Source: CABZJG01 sp902512685
GTDB lineage: Bacteria; Pseudomonadota; Alphaproteobacteria; Rhodobacterales; Rhodobacteraceae
Length of the DNA: 64,000 nucleotides
Assembly (NCBI GenBank): GCA_051201605.1
Contig: CP179201.1
Location: forward strand, 2,418,001 to 2,482,000
Direction: 5' to 3'
A model generated the notes under the pieces. The model saw only the letters and a program-made list of their open reading frames with translations, searched no databases and was not told where the DNA came from. The position numbers and the translations under genes are program-made. Shown piece by piece: positions 50,035 through 58,807 of the stretch (positions within the stretch are counted from its first letter, which is position 1; each line of letters starts with the position of its first letter).

Positions 50035-51561
50035 TTGACGTTCAAATGCACTGGAATAGACCCGCTCTTTCCAGTTTTACTGTTGTTTATCGCTTATGGT
50101 TATGCGCAGTCTGACATCATGACCATTGATGAGATTCACCAAAAATACCGCCAAGGCGATACAACCGCTGCCGCGCTGACACAAAGCTATATCGATCGCA
50201 TTCACCGCCTAAATCCTGAGTTTAAAGCTGTCCTAAAGCTCGAGCCGACCGCGCTTGAACAAGCCCAAAAGATTGACATATCCTTTTCAAAGGGCATCTG
50301 GCGCGGCCCGCTGCACGGTATTCCTGTGCTGATCAAAGATAATATCGAAACCAAAGGCACGCTGCCCACAACTGCGGGGTCGCTGGCCCTTGTAGATAAT
50401 ATAACCGGCAAAGACGCCACCGTGGTGGCAAAACTGCGCCGCGCCGGGGCAATCATCTTTGGGAAAACCAACCTGAGCGAATGGGCCAACTTTCGCGATC
50501 CGAAATCCTCATCGGGTTGGAGCGCCCTTGGCGGGCAAACCGGCAATGCCCATGATGCCGCCCGTACGCCGAGCGGATCAAGTTCCGGCTCGGCTGTTGC
50601 GGTTGCGCTTAACCTTGCCCCGATCGCTCTGGGTACGGAAACCGATGGCTCGATTATCAGCCCGGCGGCCAGCAATGGGATTTATGGTATCAAGCCATCG
50701 CGCGGGGTGGTTTCACGAACAGGGGTTATTCCTTTGGCCGAAAGTCAGGATACCGTGGGACCGATGGCGCAAAGCCTTAGCGATGCCATGAAGGTTCTTG
50801 ATGTTATATCCGGCAGTGATCCCAAAGATAATGTCACCATAAGAAAACCTAAAATTTCACAATCGGGCAGGCCCATTCCTGTTAAAGGATTGCGAATAGG
50901 AACGATGGATTTGGCCGGATTTTGCGCCCCCACCCGCATGCTTTTTGAGCGCCGCCTAACGCAGCTTCAAAACGCCGGAGGGGTGATTATACCAGTACAG
51001 CATTCCCCAAAGATACAAAAACAGATAGAACATATGCGGCGAAGCGAGTTTTTTATTCTGCTCTATGAATTAAAAAGAGACCTTGGTCGCTATCTGTCCA
51101 AAACGCCGACAAAGGTCGCTGCCCGATCGCTTGCGCAGCTGATCGCTTTTAATGCAGCCCGCCCATCGCAAGAAATGCCATATTTTCAACAGGGTTTTTT
51201 TGAACAGTCCCAGGCCTTGGATATCCAAAACCTAAAGCCAAAATACCAAAAGCTGCGCAAAGACTACCGCGCGCAGGCAAAAGCAGCCATCGAAGCACTC
51301 TATCAAACCCACCAGCTTGATATCTTAATTACGCCCAGCAATGTACCGCCTGCAAAGATTGATCAAGTAAATGGCGACACGCGGGGCGGCAGTGCAGATA
51401 CCAGCCTGCCTGCGATTGCCGGAAGCACGCATATCACACTTCCCTTGGGCTGCGTGCGCGGGCTGCCCGTTGGGCTGTCGCTTATCGCAAATATCGCAGG
51501 CGAGGCCGAGGCCTTTCACATCACGCAGGCTATAGACACGGTTTTGGCACAGGCAGATTAA
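50035..51561 (+). CDS. Amidase-signature family hydrolase, probably exported
   Basis: 508 residues. The Ser-cisSer-Lys amidase triad is visible as K101 in VLIKDNIETKG, the GSSSGSAVAVALNLAPIALGTETDGSII signature (cis-Ser in GSSSGS, nucleophile Ser206 in TDGSII), then GIKPSRGVVSRTGVIPLAESQDTVGPMAQS. A hydrophobic N-terminus with a possible cleavage after YAQ suggests periplasmic location; an internal start at MTIDEIHQKY would make it cytoplasmic. The substrate is unknown. It is a single gene, 75 bases after the GntR gene. Confidence 0.85.
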   Translation: MTFKCTGIDPLFPVLLLFIAYGYAQSDIMTIDEIHQKYRQGDTTAAALTQSYIDRIHRLNPEFKAVLKLEPTALEQAQKIDISFSKGIWRGPLHGIPVLIKDNIETKGTLPTTAGSLALVDNITGKDATVVAKLRRAGAIIFGKTNLSEWANFRDPKSSSGWSALGGQTGNAHDAARTPSGSSSGSAVAVALNLAPIALGTETDGSIISPAASNGIYGIKPSRGVVSRTGVIPLAESQDTVGPMAQSLSDAMKVLDVISGSDPKDNVTIRKPKISQSGRPIPVKGLRIGTMDLAGFCAPTRMLFERRLTQLQNAGGVIIPVQHSPKIQKQIEHMRRSEFFILLYELKRDLGRYLSKTPTKVAARSLAQLIAFNAARPSQEMPYFQQGFFEQSQALDIQNLKPKYQKLRKDYRAQAKAAIEALYQTHQLDILITPSNVPPAKIDQVNGDTRGGSADTSLPAIAGSTHITLPLGCVRGLPVGLSLIANIAGEAEAFHITQAIDTVLAQAD

Positions 51562-51624
51562 AGTTCAGCGACTTGCGTTAAGATATCATTATTGCCCTTC
51601 AAACCGGCGTAAAAATCACCTATG

Positions 51625-51945
51625 ATGAAACCGTTCGCAAGAACTATGGACATAAACGCGCTCGTAATAAGCGGATCGGACCCGGGGGCGGTACCCGGCG
51701 GCTCCACCAACACCCGTTCATTTGGCGGATTTGGGGCCGAAATAGGATCGACGAACGTCTAAAGGGGTTAGCTTTGTCTCGGCGAGATACCACCGTACCG
51801 GTTCAAACAGTACAATTGCAAATGACAATCGTGCTCCAATGGCGATGGCTGCGTAAGCAACCTGAGTTATTGAAACTTTAAGCCCTGTCGCCTAGCCGCG
51901 TCAGGCGGGGTTTCGGAGGTCCCTGGCAACAGAATACCTCCACTT
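51625..51945 (+). ncRNA. ssrA: Two-piece (circularly permuted) tmRNA
   Basis: Trans-translation RNA of alphaproteobacterial type. The acceptor segment comes first and ends in GGCGGCTCCACCA (CCA at 51707-51709), followed by a short spacer. The 5' half starts near 51733 with GGGGCCGAAATAGGATCGAC. The tag frame at 51818-51856 reads ANDNRAPMAMAA-stop, the expected alphaproteobacterial tag start (ANDN) and end (AA). The order acceptor-then-coding shows permutation; outer ends are estimates. sspB, encoding the adaptor for tagged proteins, lies about 0.7 kb downstream. Confidence 0.93.
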
Positions 51946-52665
51946 AAGCCGCAAATCATAAAACTATATTTATAGGCCACTTTTCGACTGACATCTTTAG
52001 TCTTTCCATGGACCATAATTGCAAAGATTTCCGGTCAAATTATTAGTGTGTACATGGTCGTGAGCTCTGTAACACGCGGTTACAATAAATTCATTCAATC
52101 CCATTTCAGACAAGGCATCGTGAATATCTTGTTCGTCTTCCACACCCCAATGACAAAAAAGAAATTATCATTGCCTACCCAATACCCAAGGCATTTTGCT
52201 TTTTCAAAAGTTCAGCCCTGCGCCCACTCAAGATCGGTTTGCCAATCTTGCTGCGGTGGGGGCGTCAAAAATTGTTTTTTAACTTCATCTGAATGGTATC
52301 TGTGTATTGCAAGATACTGTTTTCTAGCCATCAGAATGCTCACTCTTTCGATTAAGATCCTTTACGAAATCCTATTAAAATAGATATGCAATGCAATGCT
52401 TGGGTGTTGCCTGTTATTAAGTATTTTATTCAAAGTTTATAATTTAAAATTATTCACAATTCTAAATATGCAAAACTAAGAATATTTATCTTTTTTTGAT
52501 CAGTGGAAAAGCTGCCTAAATATCAAGGGCAAATGCTTCAAATCATAAAGATTAGCCAAAGATTATAACCTATTCTTTGATGTATATTCGCTAAAAAAGA
52601 CGTAATTGCCTCTTTTGTTTCATTCAGAACACTTTATGCTATCCCCATAGCAAGGGAAGACATAA
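51946..52665. other. AT-rich spacer between tmRNA and sspB; no supported gene
   Basis: About 720 bases, strongly AT-rich from 52380 to 52650. An open frame at 52048-52383 has no family resemblance, an odd composition and no clear ribosome-binding site. The sspB promoter presumably lies near the 3' end. Confidence 0.5.
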
Positions 52666-53133
52666 ATGACGGGCACTCTGGATTACGGAAATATTATGAA
52701 TCGCGCAATGCGTGTATTTGTAAGGGATGTCCTACAGCAAGTGGCCGATCACGGGCTGCCCGGAGAGCACCATTTTTTCATCACTGTTGACACCCAGCAC
52801 CCCAATGTTGAAATCGCCGAATGGCTGATCATGCGCTATCCCGATGAAATAACCATTGTGATGCAGAACTGGTTTGAAAATCTGGATGTGCAGGATGACG
52901 GCTTTTACGTAACGCTTAACTTTGGCGACACTCCAGAGCCGCTTTATATACCCTATGCGTCCATCATTACCTTTGTCGATCCGTCGGTTGAGTTTGGTGT
53001 CCGGTTTGAAAAAATCGACGCGCCTGAAGACGAAGCGCCATCCCTTGCCACTGTGGATTCAGAGTCCGAGATAAAAGACGATAAATCCGATGGGGATGCC
53101 GAAGTGGTAAGCCTTGATAGCTTTCGCAAATAG
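52666..53133 (+). CDS. sspB: SspB, ClpXP adaptor for ssrA-tagged proteins
   Basis: 155-residue alphaproteobacterial SspB. It binds the tmRNA-encoded tag and tethers substrates to ClpX. The folded domain spans about residues 5-118 (LDYGNIMNRAMRVFVRDVLQQV, EHHFFITVDTQHPNV, MRYPDEITIVMQNWFENLDV, LYIPYASIITFVDPSVEFGVRF). A flexible acidic linker follows, then the C-terminal ClpX-binding motif AEVVSLDSFRK. It follows the tmRNA gene on the same strand, so tag and adaptor are encoded side by side. Confidence 0.95.
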   Translation: MTGTLDYGNIMNRAMRVFVRDVLQQVADHGLPGEHHFFITVDTQHPNVEIAEWLIMRYPDEITIVMQNWFENLDVQDDGFYVTLNFGDTPEPLYIPYASIITFVDPSVEFGVRFEKIDAPEDEAPSLATVDSESEIKDDKSDGDAEVVSLDSFRK

Positions 53134-53280
53134 TTCTTTAGGTTTGGCTGCCTGCCCCAGAACCGCTGAAAATAATGGCCATTGATCAGCCCTGCAAAGC
53201 GAAACGGGTGCAAATTAACATTGCCTGTCCCTTCTAGCTTTTATACATATTCTGCATTGGCTTGAAAACCGGAGTATATA

Positions 53281-54672
53281 ATGTCGCAAACCCGCACCGA
53301 AACCGATAGCTTTGGCCCTCTTGAGGTTCCCGCCGAAAAATACTGGGGCGCGCAAACCCAGCGCTCTATTTTGAACTTTCCAATTGGATGGGAACGCCAA
53401 CCGGTCTCTATTGTGCGTGCGCTGGGGGTGATCAAACAGGCCTGCGCGCAAGCCAATTTAACTTTGGGCAAACTCGATGAAAGGCGCGCAAACGCCATTG
53501 TTCAGGCAGCCTCGGAAGTGGTTGAGGGCAAATTTGACGATAATTTTCCGCTTGTCGTCTGGCAAACCGGTTCGGGCACACAGTCCAATATGAACGCCAA
53601 TGAAGTGATTGCCAACCGGGCGATTGAAATTCTAGGCGGCACCATCGGCAGCAAAGATCCGGTGCATCCCAATGATCATTGCAATATGGGGCAATCTTCA
53701 AACGACACCTTTCCCACGGCTATGCATATCGCAACCGCCACGAGCGCCCATAACGTGCTGCTGCCAGGCTTGGAAAAGCTTCACGCCGCCCTAGAGGTAA
53801 AGATTAAAGAGTTTGACGGCATTATTAAAATCGGCCGCACCCATACTCAGGACGCCACTCCGCTGACCCTTTCACAGGAATTTTCGGGATATGCGCATCA
53901 GGTCGAAAAAGGCATTGAACGCATCAAACGGGCGCTTGGCGATATCTATGAACTGGCACAAGGCGGTACAGCTGTGGGCACCGGGCTTAACACCTCTCCG
54001 GGTTGGGACCAAATGGTTGCGCAAAACATGGCCGCCATTACCGGCCTGCCATTTGTCACTGCGCCCAATAAATTCGAAGCTCTGGCCGCCCATGACGCCA
54101 TGGTTGAAATCTCTGGCAGCTTGAAAACCGTCGCCGCAAGCTTGTTTAAAATTGCCAATGATATCCGGCTTCTTGGCTCCGGGCCGCGCTGCGGTCTGGG
54201 TGAATTGGTGCTGCCCGAAAATGAACCCGGCAGCTCGATCATGCCGGGCAAGATCAATCCCACCCAATGCGAATCCCTCACCCAAGTTTGCGCCCAGGTC
54301 ATTGGCAATGATGCCGCGGTGGGCTTTGCCGGATCACAAGGGCATTTTGAGCTGAATGTCTATAAGCCAATGATGGCTTATAATGTTTTGCAATCGATGC
54401 AGCTTATCGGGGATGCCTGCTCTGCCTTTACTGATAATCTGATAGATGGGCTCAAAGCCGACGAAACGCGGATTGATAAATTGATGCGCGAAAGTCTGAT
54501 GCTGGTCACAGCACTGGCGCCTCAGATCGGATATGACAACGCCACCAAGGTTGCAAAAACAGCCCATAAAAACGGCACCACCCTGAAAGAAGAGGCCATC
54601 GCCCTTGGGTTTGTGGACAGCGACACATTTGACAAGGTGGTGCGCCCGGAAAACATGGTTGGCCCGAAATAA
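53281..54672 (+). CDS. fumC: Class II fumarate hydratase
   Basis: 463-residue iron-independent fumarase of the TCA cycle, interconverting fumarate and malate. Motifs: ETDSFGPLEVPAEKYWGAQTQRS, TGSGTQSNMNANEVIANRA, HPNDHCNMGQSSNDTFPTAMH, GRTHTQDATPLTL and the superfamily signature GSSIMPGKINPTQCE. It is full length with all catalytic motifs. The stop codon overlaps the DUF4169 gene start (TAATG), so the small genes downstream may be translated with it. Confidence 0.96.
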   Translation: MSQTRTETDSFGPLEVPAEKYWGAQTQRSILNFPIGWERQPVSIVRALGVIKQACAQANLTLGKLDERRANAIVQAASEVVEGKFDDNFPLVVWQTGSGTQSNMNANEVIANRAIEILGGTIGSKDPVHPNDHCNMGQSSNDTFPTAMHIATATSAHNVLLPGLEKLHAALEVKIKEFDGIIKIGRTHTQDATPLTLSQEFSGYAHQVEKGIERIKRALGDIYELAQGGTAVGTGLNTSPGWDQMVAQNMAAITGLPFVTAPNKFEALAAHDAMVEISGSLKTVAASLFKIANDIRLLGSGPRCGLGELVLPENEPGSSIMPGKINPTQCESLTQVCAQVIGNDAAVGFAGSQGHFELNVYKPMMAYNVLQSMQLIGDACSAFTDNLIDGLKADETRIDKLMRESLMLVTALAPQIGYDNATKVAKTAHKNGTTLKEEAIALGFVDSDTFDKVVRPENMVGPK

Positions 54673-54848
54673 TGCCCCAGCCTGTCAATCTGAACCGGGC
54701 CCGAAAACAAAAAGCGCGCGCCGAAAAACAGGCCCGCGCAACTGAAAATTCGGTCAAATTTGGCATCGCTAAAGTGGAAAAGACCGCTTTAAAGAAACGC
54801 CTCCGGGCTGAAAGTTTGCGGCTTGACCAGCATCGGCGTGATCGATGA
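54672..54848 (+). CDS. DUF4169 family small protein (58 aa)
   Basis: Very basic 58-residue protein. Its start, MPQPVNLNRARKQKARAEKQARA, matches the VNLxRARKxKARAEK pattern of DUF4169, a short alphaproteobacterial family of unknown function; the family's FGxxKxExxxxxxxR-DxHRR tail is also present (VKFGIAKVEKTALKKR…DQHRRDR). The ATG overlaps the fumC stop codon and the gene's own stop overlaps the next start (ATGA). The fumC-DUF4169-RHH order is a familiar arrangement in Rhodobacterales. Confidence 0.85.
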   Translation: MPQPVNLNRARKQKARAEKQARATENSVKFGIAKVEKTALKKRLRAESLRLDQHRRDR

Positions 54849-55075
54849 GCCTGCGGCCCCAGAAACGCTCTTTGACGCTGCGCGGCCATCGCACCAGCGT
54901 TTCGCTAGAAGACCGCTTTTGGCTGGCCTTTCGCACCATCGCAAAAGAAAAAAACCGCCCCATAAACGCTCTTGCTGCTGAAATAGATGCGGCGCGCGCG
55001 CTGGATACAGGGCTGGCCTCAGCCATTCGCGACTATGTCTTGCAGCACTATATGGACAAAGACAGCCGCGCATAA
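54845..55075 (+). CDS. Ribbon-helix-helix domain protein
   Basis: 76-residue protein. Its RSLTLRGHRTSVSLEDRFWLAFRTIAKEKNRPINALAAEID stretch is a ribbon-helix-helix DNA-binding fold (beta strand HRTSVSL, then two helices). The C-terminal SAIRDYVLQHY is typical of this alphaproteobacterial family. It is coupled to the DUF4169 gene by a four-base overlap. The target is unknown. The last 57 bases overlap the 3' end of the convergent P450 gene. Confidence 0.85.
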   Translation: MSLRPQKRSLTLRGHRTSVSLEDRFWLAFRTIAKEKNRPINALAAEIDAARALDTGLASAIRDYVLQHYMDKDSRA

Positions 55076-56440
55076 TTTGGCTTTTTCTTTGCCGCAATAC
55101 TCCCGCCGGAGGCAGGGTCTTCCAAGCAGGCTACGCTTCGGATTCGCGCGCATGGTTAAATGGGCCACCGGTACAGGCGGCTCGTGCTCAGTGCACCGGA
55201 TGCGAAAACTGCGCAGGATACGCGACAGGAAAAGTGGTCCCTCAATCATCGCAAAGCCAGCCCCGGGACACACCCTTGCGCCGCTGGAAAACGGCAAAAA
55301 AGCATCCCACAGGCAGGCTTTGCCATTGTCGGTGTGCCACCGGCCGGGATCAAAACCATCAGGATTGTCCCACAATCTTTGGTGGCGATGCAAATGCCAG
55401 GGGCTTAGAACAATTGCACTGCCTTTAGCGACCCTGCGGTCTCGAAAACACGCCCGCTTTTGGTTCTCGCGCACCATCATTGGCACCGGCGGATAAAGCC
55501 GCAAGGTTTCGCGAAACACATCGCGTGACAATTTTAGCTGGCCAACAACGGAAAATTCGCTGCTTTCATCCAGAACGCACGCCTCCTCTGCCAAACGCTG
55601 CTGCCAGTCTGGATAAAGCGCCCACGCCAGAGCCGAGGCGCTGGTTTCATGACCTGCCAAAAGAAAAATCGCCACCTGATCCACCATTTCATCACGTGCA
55701 AAGCAGGCGCCGGTTTCAGGATCGGGCGTTGTCATTAATTTTGTCGCCAAATCCTCAGGAGCCTGCCCGGATTTAAGCTCTGCAGCCCGCTTGTCGGTCA
55801 GCGCTTCGATCAGGTTTCGGATTTTACGTGCTGAGGCTTTGGTATCGCGCCGGTGAAACCGTGGCATCCAACGCGGCAGCGGTACAAAAGCCGCTATATT
55901 TAAAATTGGCTGCTGGCGTTGATAACGCCGGAATTCTTGAAAGATATCGGTGGCGATTTTATCCTCTATTGGAACCGAAAATAGGGCTCTGAAGATGACA
56001 TCTGCCGCCGCAAAACTGGCGGCTTCTTCTACTTCGATGATGCCAGGCTTAATTCGGCTTACGGCCGCCTCACTGGCCGCTTTCATCGCAGGGAAAACAT
56101 GCTTCAACCGTCCGCCCTCAAAAGCCGGATCAATAATCCTGCGCTGCCGCTTCCAAACGTCGCCATTTGTTAAAAAGACACTCTCACCCAAAAGCGGTCT
56201 CAGGCCTTCGCTGATGCGTTCTGACTTTGGAAATTCATCGGGGTTTTCTTTCAAGACTTTGCGGATCAAATCCGGTTGATTGATCAAAAAAGATCGAAAA
56301 AACGGTGTTTTAAACTCTGCCATCCACGCGCGGTACAAACGTTCAGGTTGAGCCGATAAAATATCCTTGCGAAAAGCCAGCAAATAGCGCCCAAGGGGTA
56401 TTTTTTCCTGTCTTGAGGTTGGTTTTGGCGGCTGTATCAT
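55019..56440 (-). CDS. Cytochrome P450
   Basis: 473-residue haem-thiolate monooxygenase. I-helix LLAGHETSASALAW (oxygen activation, 262-267), K-helix ETLRLYP (E311/R314), haem loop FLPFSSGARVCPGAG with C391 as ligand. There is no N-terminal membrane anchor, so a soluble bacterial P450 dependent on external redox partners is expected; substrate unknown. The normal P450 end is reached near residue 435; the last ~35 residues have no family character and run into the convergent RHH gene. Its start overlaps the stop of the upstream hydrolase gene (ATGA). Confidence 0.92.
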   Translation of the reverse strand: MIQPPKPTSRQEKIPLGRYLLAFRKDILSAQPERLYRAWMAEFKTPFFRSFLINQPDLIRKVLKENPDEFPKSERISEGLRPLLGESVFLTNGDVWKRQRRIIDPAFEGGRLKHVFPAMKAASEAAVSRIKPGIIEVEEAASFAAADVIFRALFSVPIEDKIATDIFQEFRRYQRQQPILNIAAFVPLPRWMPRFHRRDTKASARKIRNLIEALTDKRAAELKSGQAPEDLATKLMTTPDPETGACFARDEMVDQVAIFLLAGHETSASALAWALYPDWQQRLAEEACVLDESSEFSVVGQLKLSRDVFRETLRLYPPVPMMVRENQKRACFRDRRVAKGSAIVLSPWHLHRHQRLWDNPDGFDPGRWHTDNGKACLWDAFLPFSSGARVCPGAGFAMIEGPLFLSRILRSFRIRCTEHEPPVPVAHLTMRANPKRSLLGRPCLRREYCGKEKAKLCAAVFVHIVLQDIVANG

Positions 56441-57645
56441 GCCATATCCCGATGCCGCGCAAAGGCGGTTTCAATACGTGATTTTGACGCCTGACGGTCC
56501 TGAAGTCGGTGCCTTAAGCTTACTGGCCCGGCCGTAATTTGAAAATAGTCATATTCCCGCGGACGATCAAAAGCGCACAGGTATTGAAAATGCAAACGGA
56601 AAAACCGCCATCTTAATAATTTCCAACGCTCTGGTGACAGGGTCTGGGTAAACGCTGCTGAAATAACCAAAGGGCCAGTTTTGTCTGCTAAAACCAGACC
56701 ACTAACCGCAACCGGATCGCACAGCGCAAAGGAACATCCGTCCCCGGGGGCCGATACATCCACCCAAAACACATCGCCCATGCACGACAGGTCCTGAAGA
56801 TCGCGGCGCAGTTCTGCAGCGTTTGGTAAAAAAGTCACCATTGGAACCACATGGCCAAGAGATAAAAACCCTACCGGCATCGATGCGCGCCCGATCTCAC
56901 CGCGGCGGCCCAGCTCGGCCAAAATAGACACCGCCAAATGCACTCCTGAGGAATGCCCCACGACCAAAACCTCGTCCCAGTCTTGTGCCAGCGCTTGGCT
57001 TACTTTTTGCCCAAATTGCTTTAGCCGATGGTTTAGTTCTGGCGGATAAGCACCGCCAAACTGGGCTGTAAAAGCATAATCCTGCATCAAGTAATAGGCA
57101 AAAATACGCCCGTCCAGGCGGCGAAATATTTCCAAAACCGGCCAGATTAGAACCGCGCCCAGCCAAAATAGATAAGGCTGGATATTGGCTAGAATTGAAC
57201 CGAAAATAAATGCGATTGCCAAAGCAATCATCCCCTGCCCAAGCAAAAACCCCACTGGGTATAACGCCGCGATCACCGGGCCTTTGCGCAATTTGATCAC
57301 ATCGGCCAGCGCACCTGTCGACACATAGATCCACGCGGTGTGCAGCAAGTGCAGATAGGTGGCTAAAATACCCGCGCGCATGGTGTCTTTGACCAAATCC
57401 GACCACACCAGAACCTCAATCTCAGCTTCGCTGCTCTGATCGCCAAACCGGGCATGGACCTGCCAGCCAAACCCGTCTTTTAGATGCAAGGCGCTTTGGC
57501 TGATCGTGTAGTCTGAAATTGCCGCTTGCTCTTGGGAATTTGACCGGTAAAGTTCACGATTTCTGCGCGCTGGAATCGGGTCAAATCCCGGAATATAAAA
57601 TACTTTTCGCCGTTTAATCTGCTGCATATTCATGCGGCTATCCAT
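56437..57645 (-). CDS. Predicted membrane-associated alpha/beta hydrolase
   Basis: 402 residues from ATG 57645; an in-frame TTG at 57663 is less likely. The N-terminal FYIPGFDPIPARRNRELYR resembles an oxyanion-loop region. Two or three hydrophobic spans lie around residues 110-165. The nucleophile elbow is VVGHSSGVHLAVSILAELG. The C-terminal WRFFRLHFQYLCAFDRPREYDYFQIT segment has no motif I can name. It is probably a lipase/esterase-like enzyme at the inner membrane, coupled to the P450 (four-base overlap), so the two may act on the same lipophilic substrate. Confidence 0.65.
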   Translation of the reverse strand: MDSRMNMQQIKRRKVFYIPGFDPIPARRNRELYRSNSQEQAAISDYTISQSALHLKDGFGWQVHARFGDQSSEAEIEVLVWSDLVKDTMRAGILATYLHLLHTAWIYVSTGALADVIKLRKGPVIAALYPVGFLLGQGMIALAIAFIFGSILANIQPYLFWLGAVLIWPVLEIFRRLDGRIFAYYLMQDYAFTAQFGGAYPPELNHRLKQFGQKVSQALAQDWDEVLVVGHSSGVHLAVSILAELGRRGEIGRASMPVGFLSLGHVVPMVTFLPNAAELRRDLQDLSCMGDVFWVDVSAPGDGCSFALCDPVAVSGLVLADKTGPLVISAAFTQTLSPERWKLLRWRFFRLHFQYLCAFDRPREYDYFQITAGPVSLRHRLQDRQASKSRIETAFARHRDMA

Positions 57646-57687
57646 AATAAAATTTTCGCCCAAAAAGGCAATTTAAATAAACGTTGA

Positions 57688-58437
57688 CTAACCCAAACTG
57701 CCAAGTGCTGGAAAATTTTCCAATAGCCAAAAAGAAAAACCAGAAAATCCGCCAGTCAGCATCAACAATCCAATGGTCCATAATAACAGTCCCATCAACC
57801 GCTCGATCTGAACCATATAGGTTTTGATCCATTTTAGCACGCCGCTAAGGCGGGATATAAAAACCGCTACTAGAATAAAAGGAATGCCCAAACCGGCTGC
57901 GTAGACCCCAAGCAATAACGTGCCCTTTGCCACGGACCCTTCCGAGGCCGCAAGCGACAAAATTGCGCCCAGTTGCGGGCCGATGCAGGGTGTCCAGCCA
58001 AAGGCAAACGCCAGCCCTAACAAATACGCGCCAAGAGTTGATCCACCGCGATCCCCGGCATCAAAGCGCATTTCACGATCGAGAAAGCCGATGCGATATA
58101 TGCCAATAAAATGCAGCCCAAACAGCATCACCAATAGCCCTGCCACGGTATTGAACCCTGTTTGATAGCTTAGGAAAAACATCCCCAGCGCCGAAGCGGT
58201 AAAGCCGAGCAGTAAAAAAACGGTAGACAGCCCCAAAACAAAACTGAGTGCCGGCACAAGAGCCGCGTAACGCCGCGTGCCTTGGGAAAGCTCTGAAAGC
58301 GATACCCCGCTCATATAGGCAAGATAGGGCGGCACTATTGGCAAAACACAGGGGCTCAGAAAGGAAAGCACCCCAGCAAAAAGCGCAACCATCATCGCCG
58401 GCAACAGGCCGGCATCAATCAAGGTGATTCCAAACAT
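57688..58437 (-). CDS. ccdA: Cytochrome c biogenesis protein CcdA
   Basis: 249-residue inner-membrane thiol transporter with six spans. It passes reducing power from cytoplasmic thioredoxin to periplasmic haem-ligation partners. Motifs: FLSPCVLPIVPPYLAYMSGVSL (first redox Cys), AFAFGWTPCIGPQLGAIL (second Cys) and GAYLLGLAFAFGWTP. Size and both cysteines are normal. It lies 42 bases upstream of the hydrolase-P450 pair on the same strand. It would serve the c-type haems of CcoO and CcoP and other cytochromes. Confidence 0.93.
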   Translation of the reverse strand: MFGITLIDAGLLPAMMVALFAGVLSFLSPCVLPIVPPYLAYMSGVSLSELSQGTRRYAALVPALSFVLGLSTVFLLLGFTASALGMFFLSYQTGFNTVAGLLVMLFGLHFIGIYRIGFLDREMRFDAGDRGGSTLGAYLLGLAFAFGWTPCIGPQLGAILSLAASEGSVAKGTLLLGVYAAGLGIPFILVAVFISRLSGVLKWIKTYMVQIERLMGLLLWTIGLLMLTGGFSGFSFWLLENFPALGSLG

Positions 58438-58531
58438 GTCTCAGCCTTAGTTTATTTTAATGCTCTGGTCACGGGGGCTAAACATCACATCTTTGTGGAC
58501 AAATCTTAAAGCACCCCCTAGATCACCAAGC

Positions 58532-58756
58532 ATGACCTATGAACTTGACACCTGTGGCCTGCTATGTCCGCTGCCTGTTTTAAAGGCCCGAAAAAGGCTT
58601 TCATCGCTGGCTTCAGGCGACATTTTAGCATTGCTCTGTGATGACCCGGCAGCGGCTATAGATGTCCCACATTTTTGCAATGAAAATGGCCATGAATTGA
58701 CCAAAACCGTCGATGAAGGGCAAGGCAAGACGCTATACCTGATTAAAAAGGCCTAG
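58532..58756 (+). CDS. tusA: TusA-family sulfurtransferase
   Basis: 74 residues from ATG 58532; the frame is open upstream to 58460 but family similarity starts at MTYELDTCGLLCPLPVLKARK. The CPxP motif holds the active cysteine C12. Small sulfur-carrier proteins of this family move persulfide for tRNA thiolation, molybdopterin or other cofactors. It is divergent from ccdA and convergent with rne. The symbol marks the family, not a proven tRNA role. Confidence 0.85.
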   Translation: MTYELDTCGLLCPLPVLKARKRLSSLASGDILALLCDDPAAAIDVPHFCNENGHELTKTVDEGQGKTLYLIKKA

Positions 58757-58807
58757 TGTGCTCAAGCGGACCACGCAAAATGTGGACTGCTTTGTAAGCA
58801 CAACGGT

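Noticed and set aside
52048..52383. 111-codon open frame downstream of tmRNA
   Set aside because: No family resemblance, odd residue composition, no clear ribosome-binding site, in an AT-rich spacer. Kept as non-coding.
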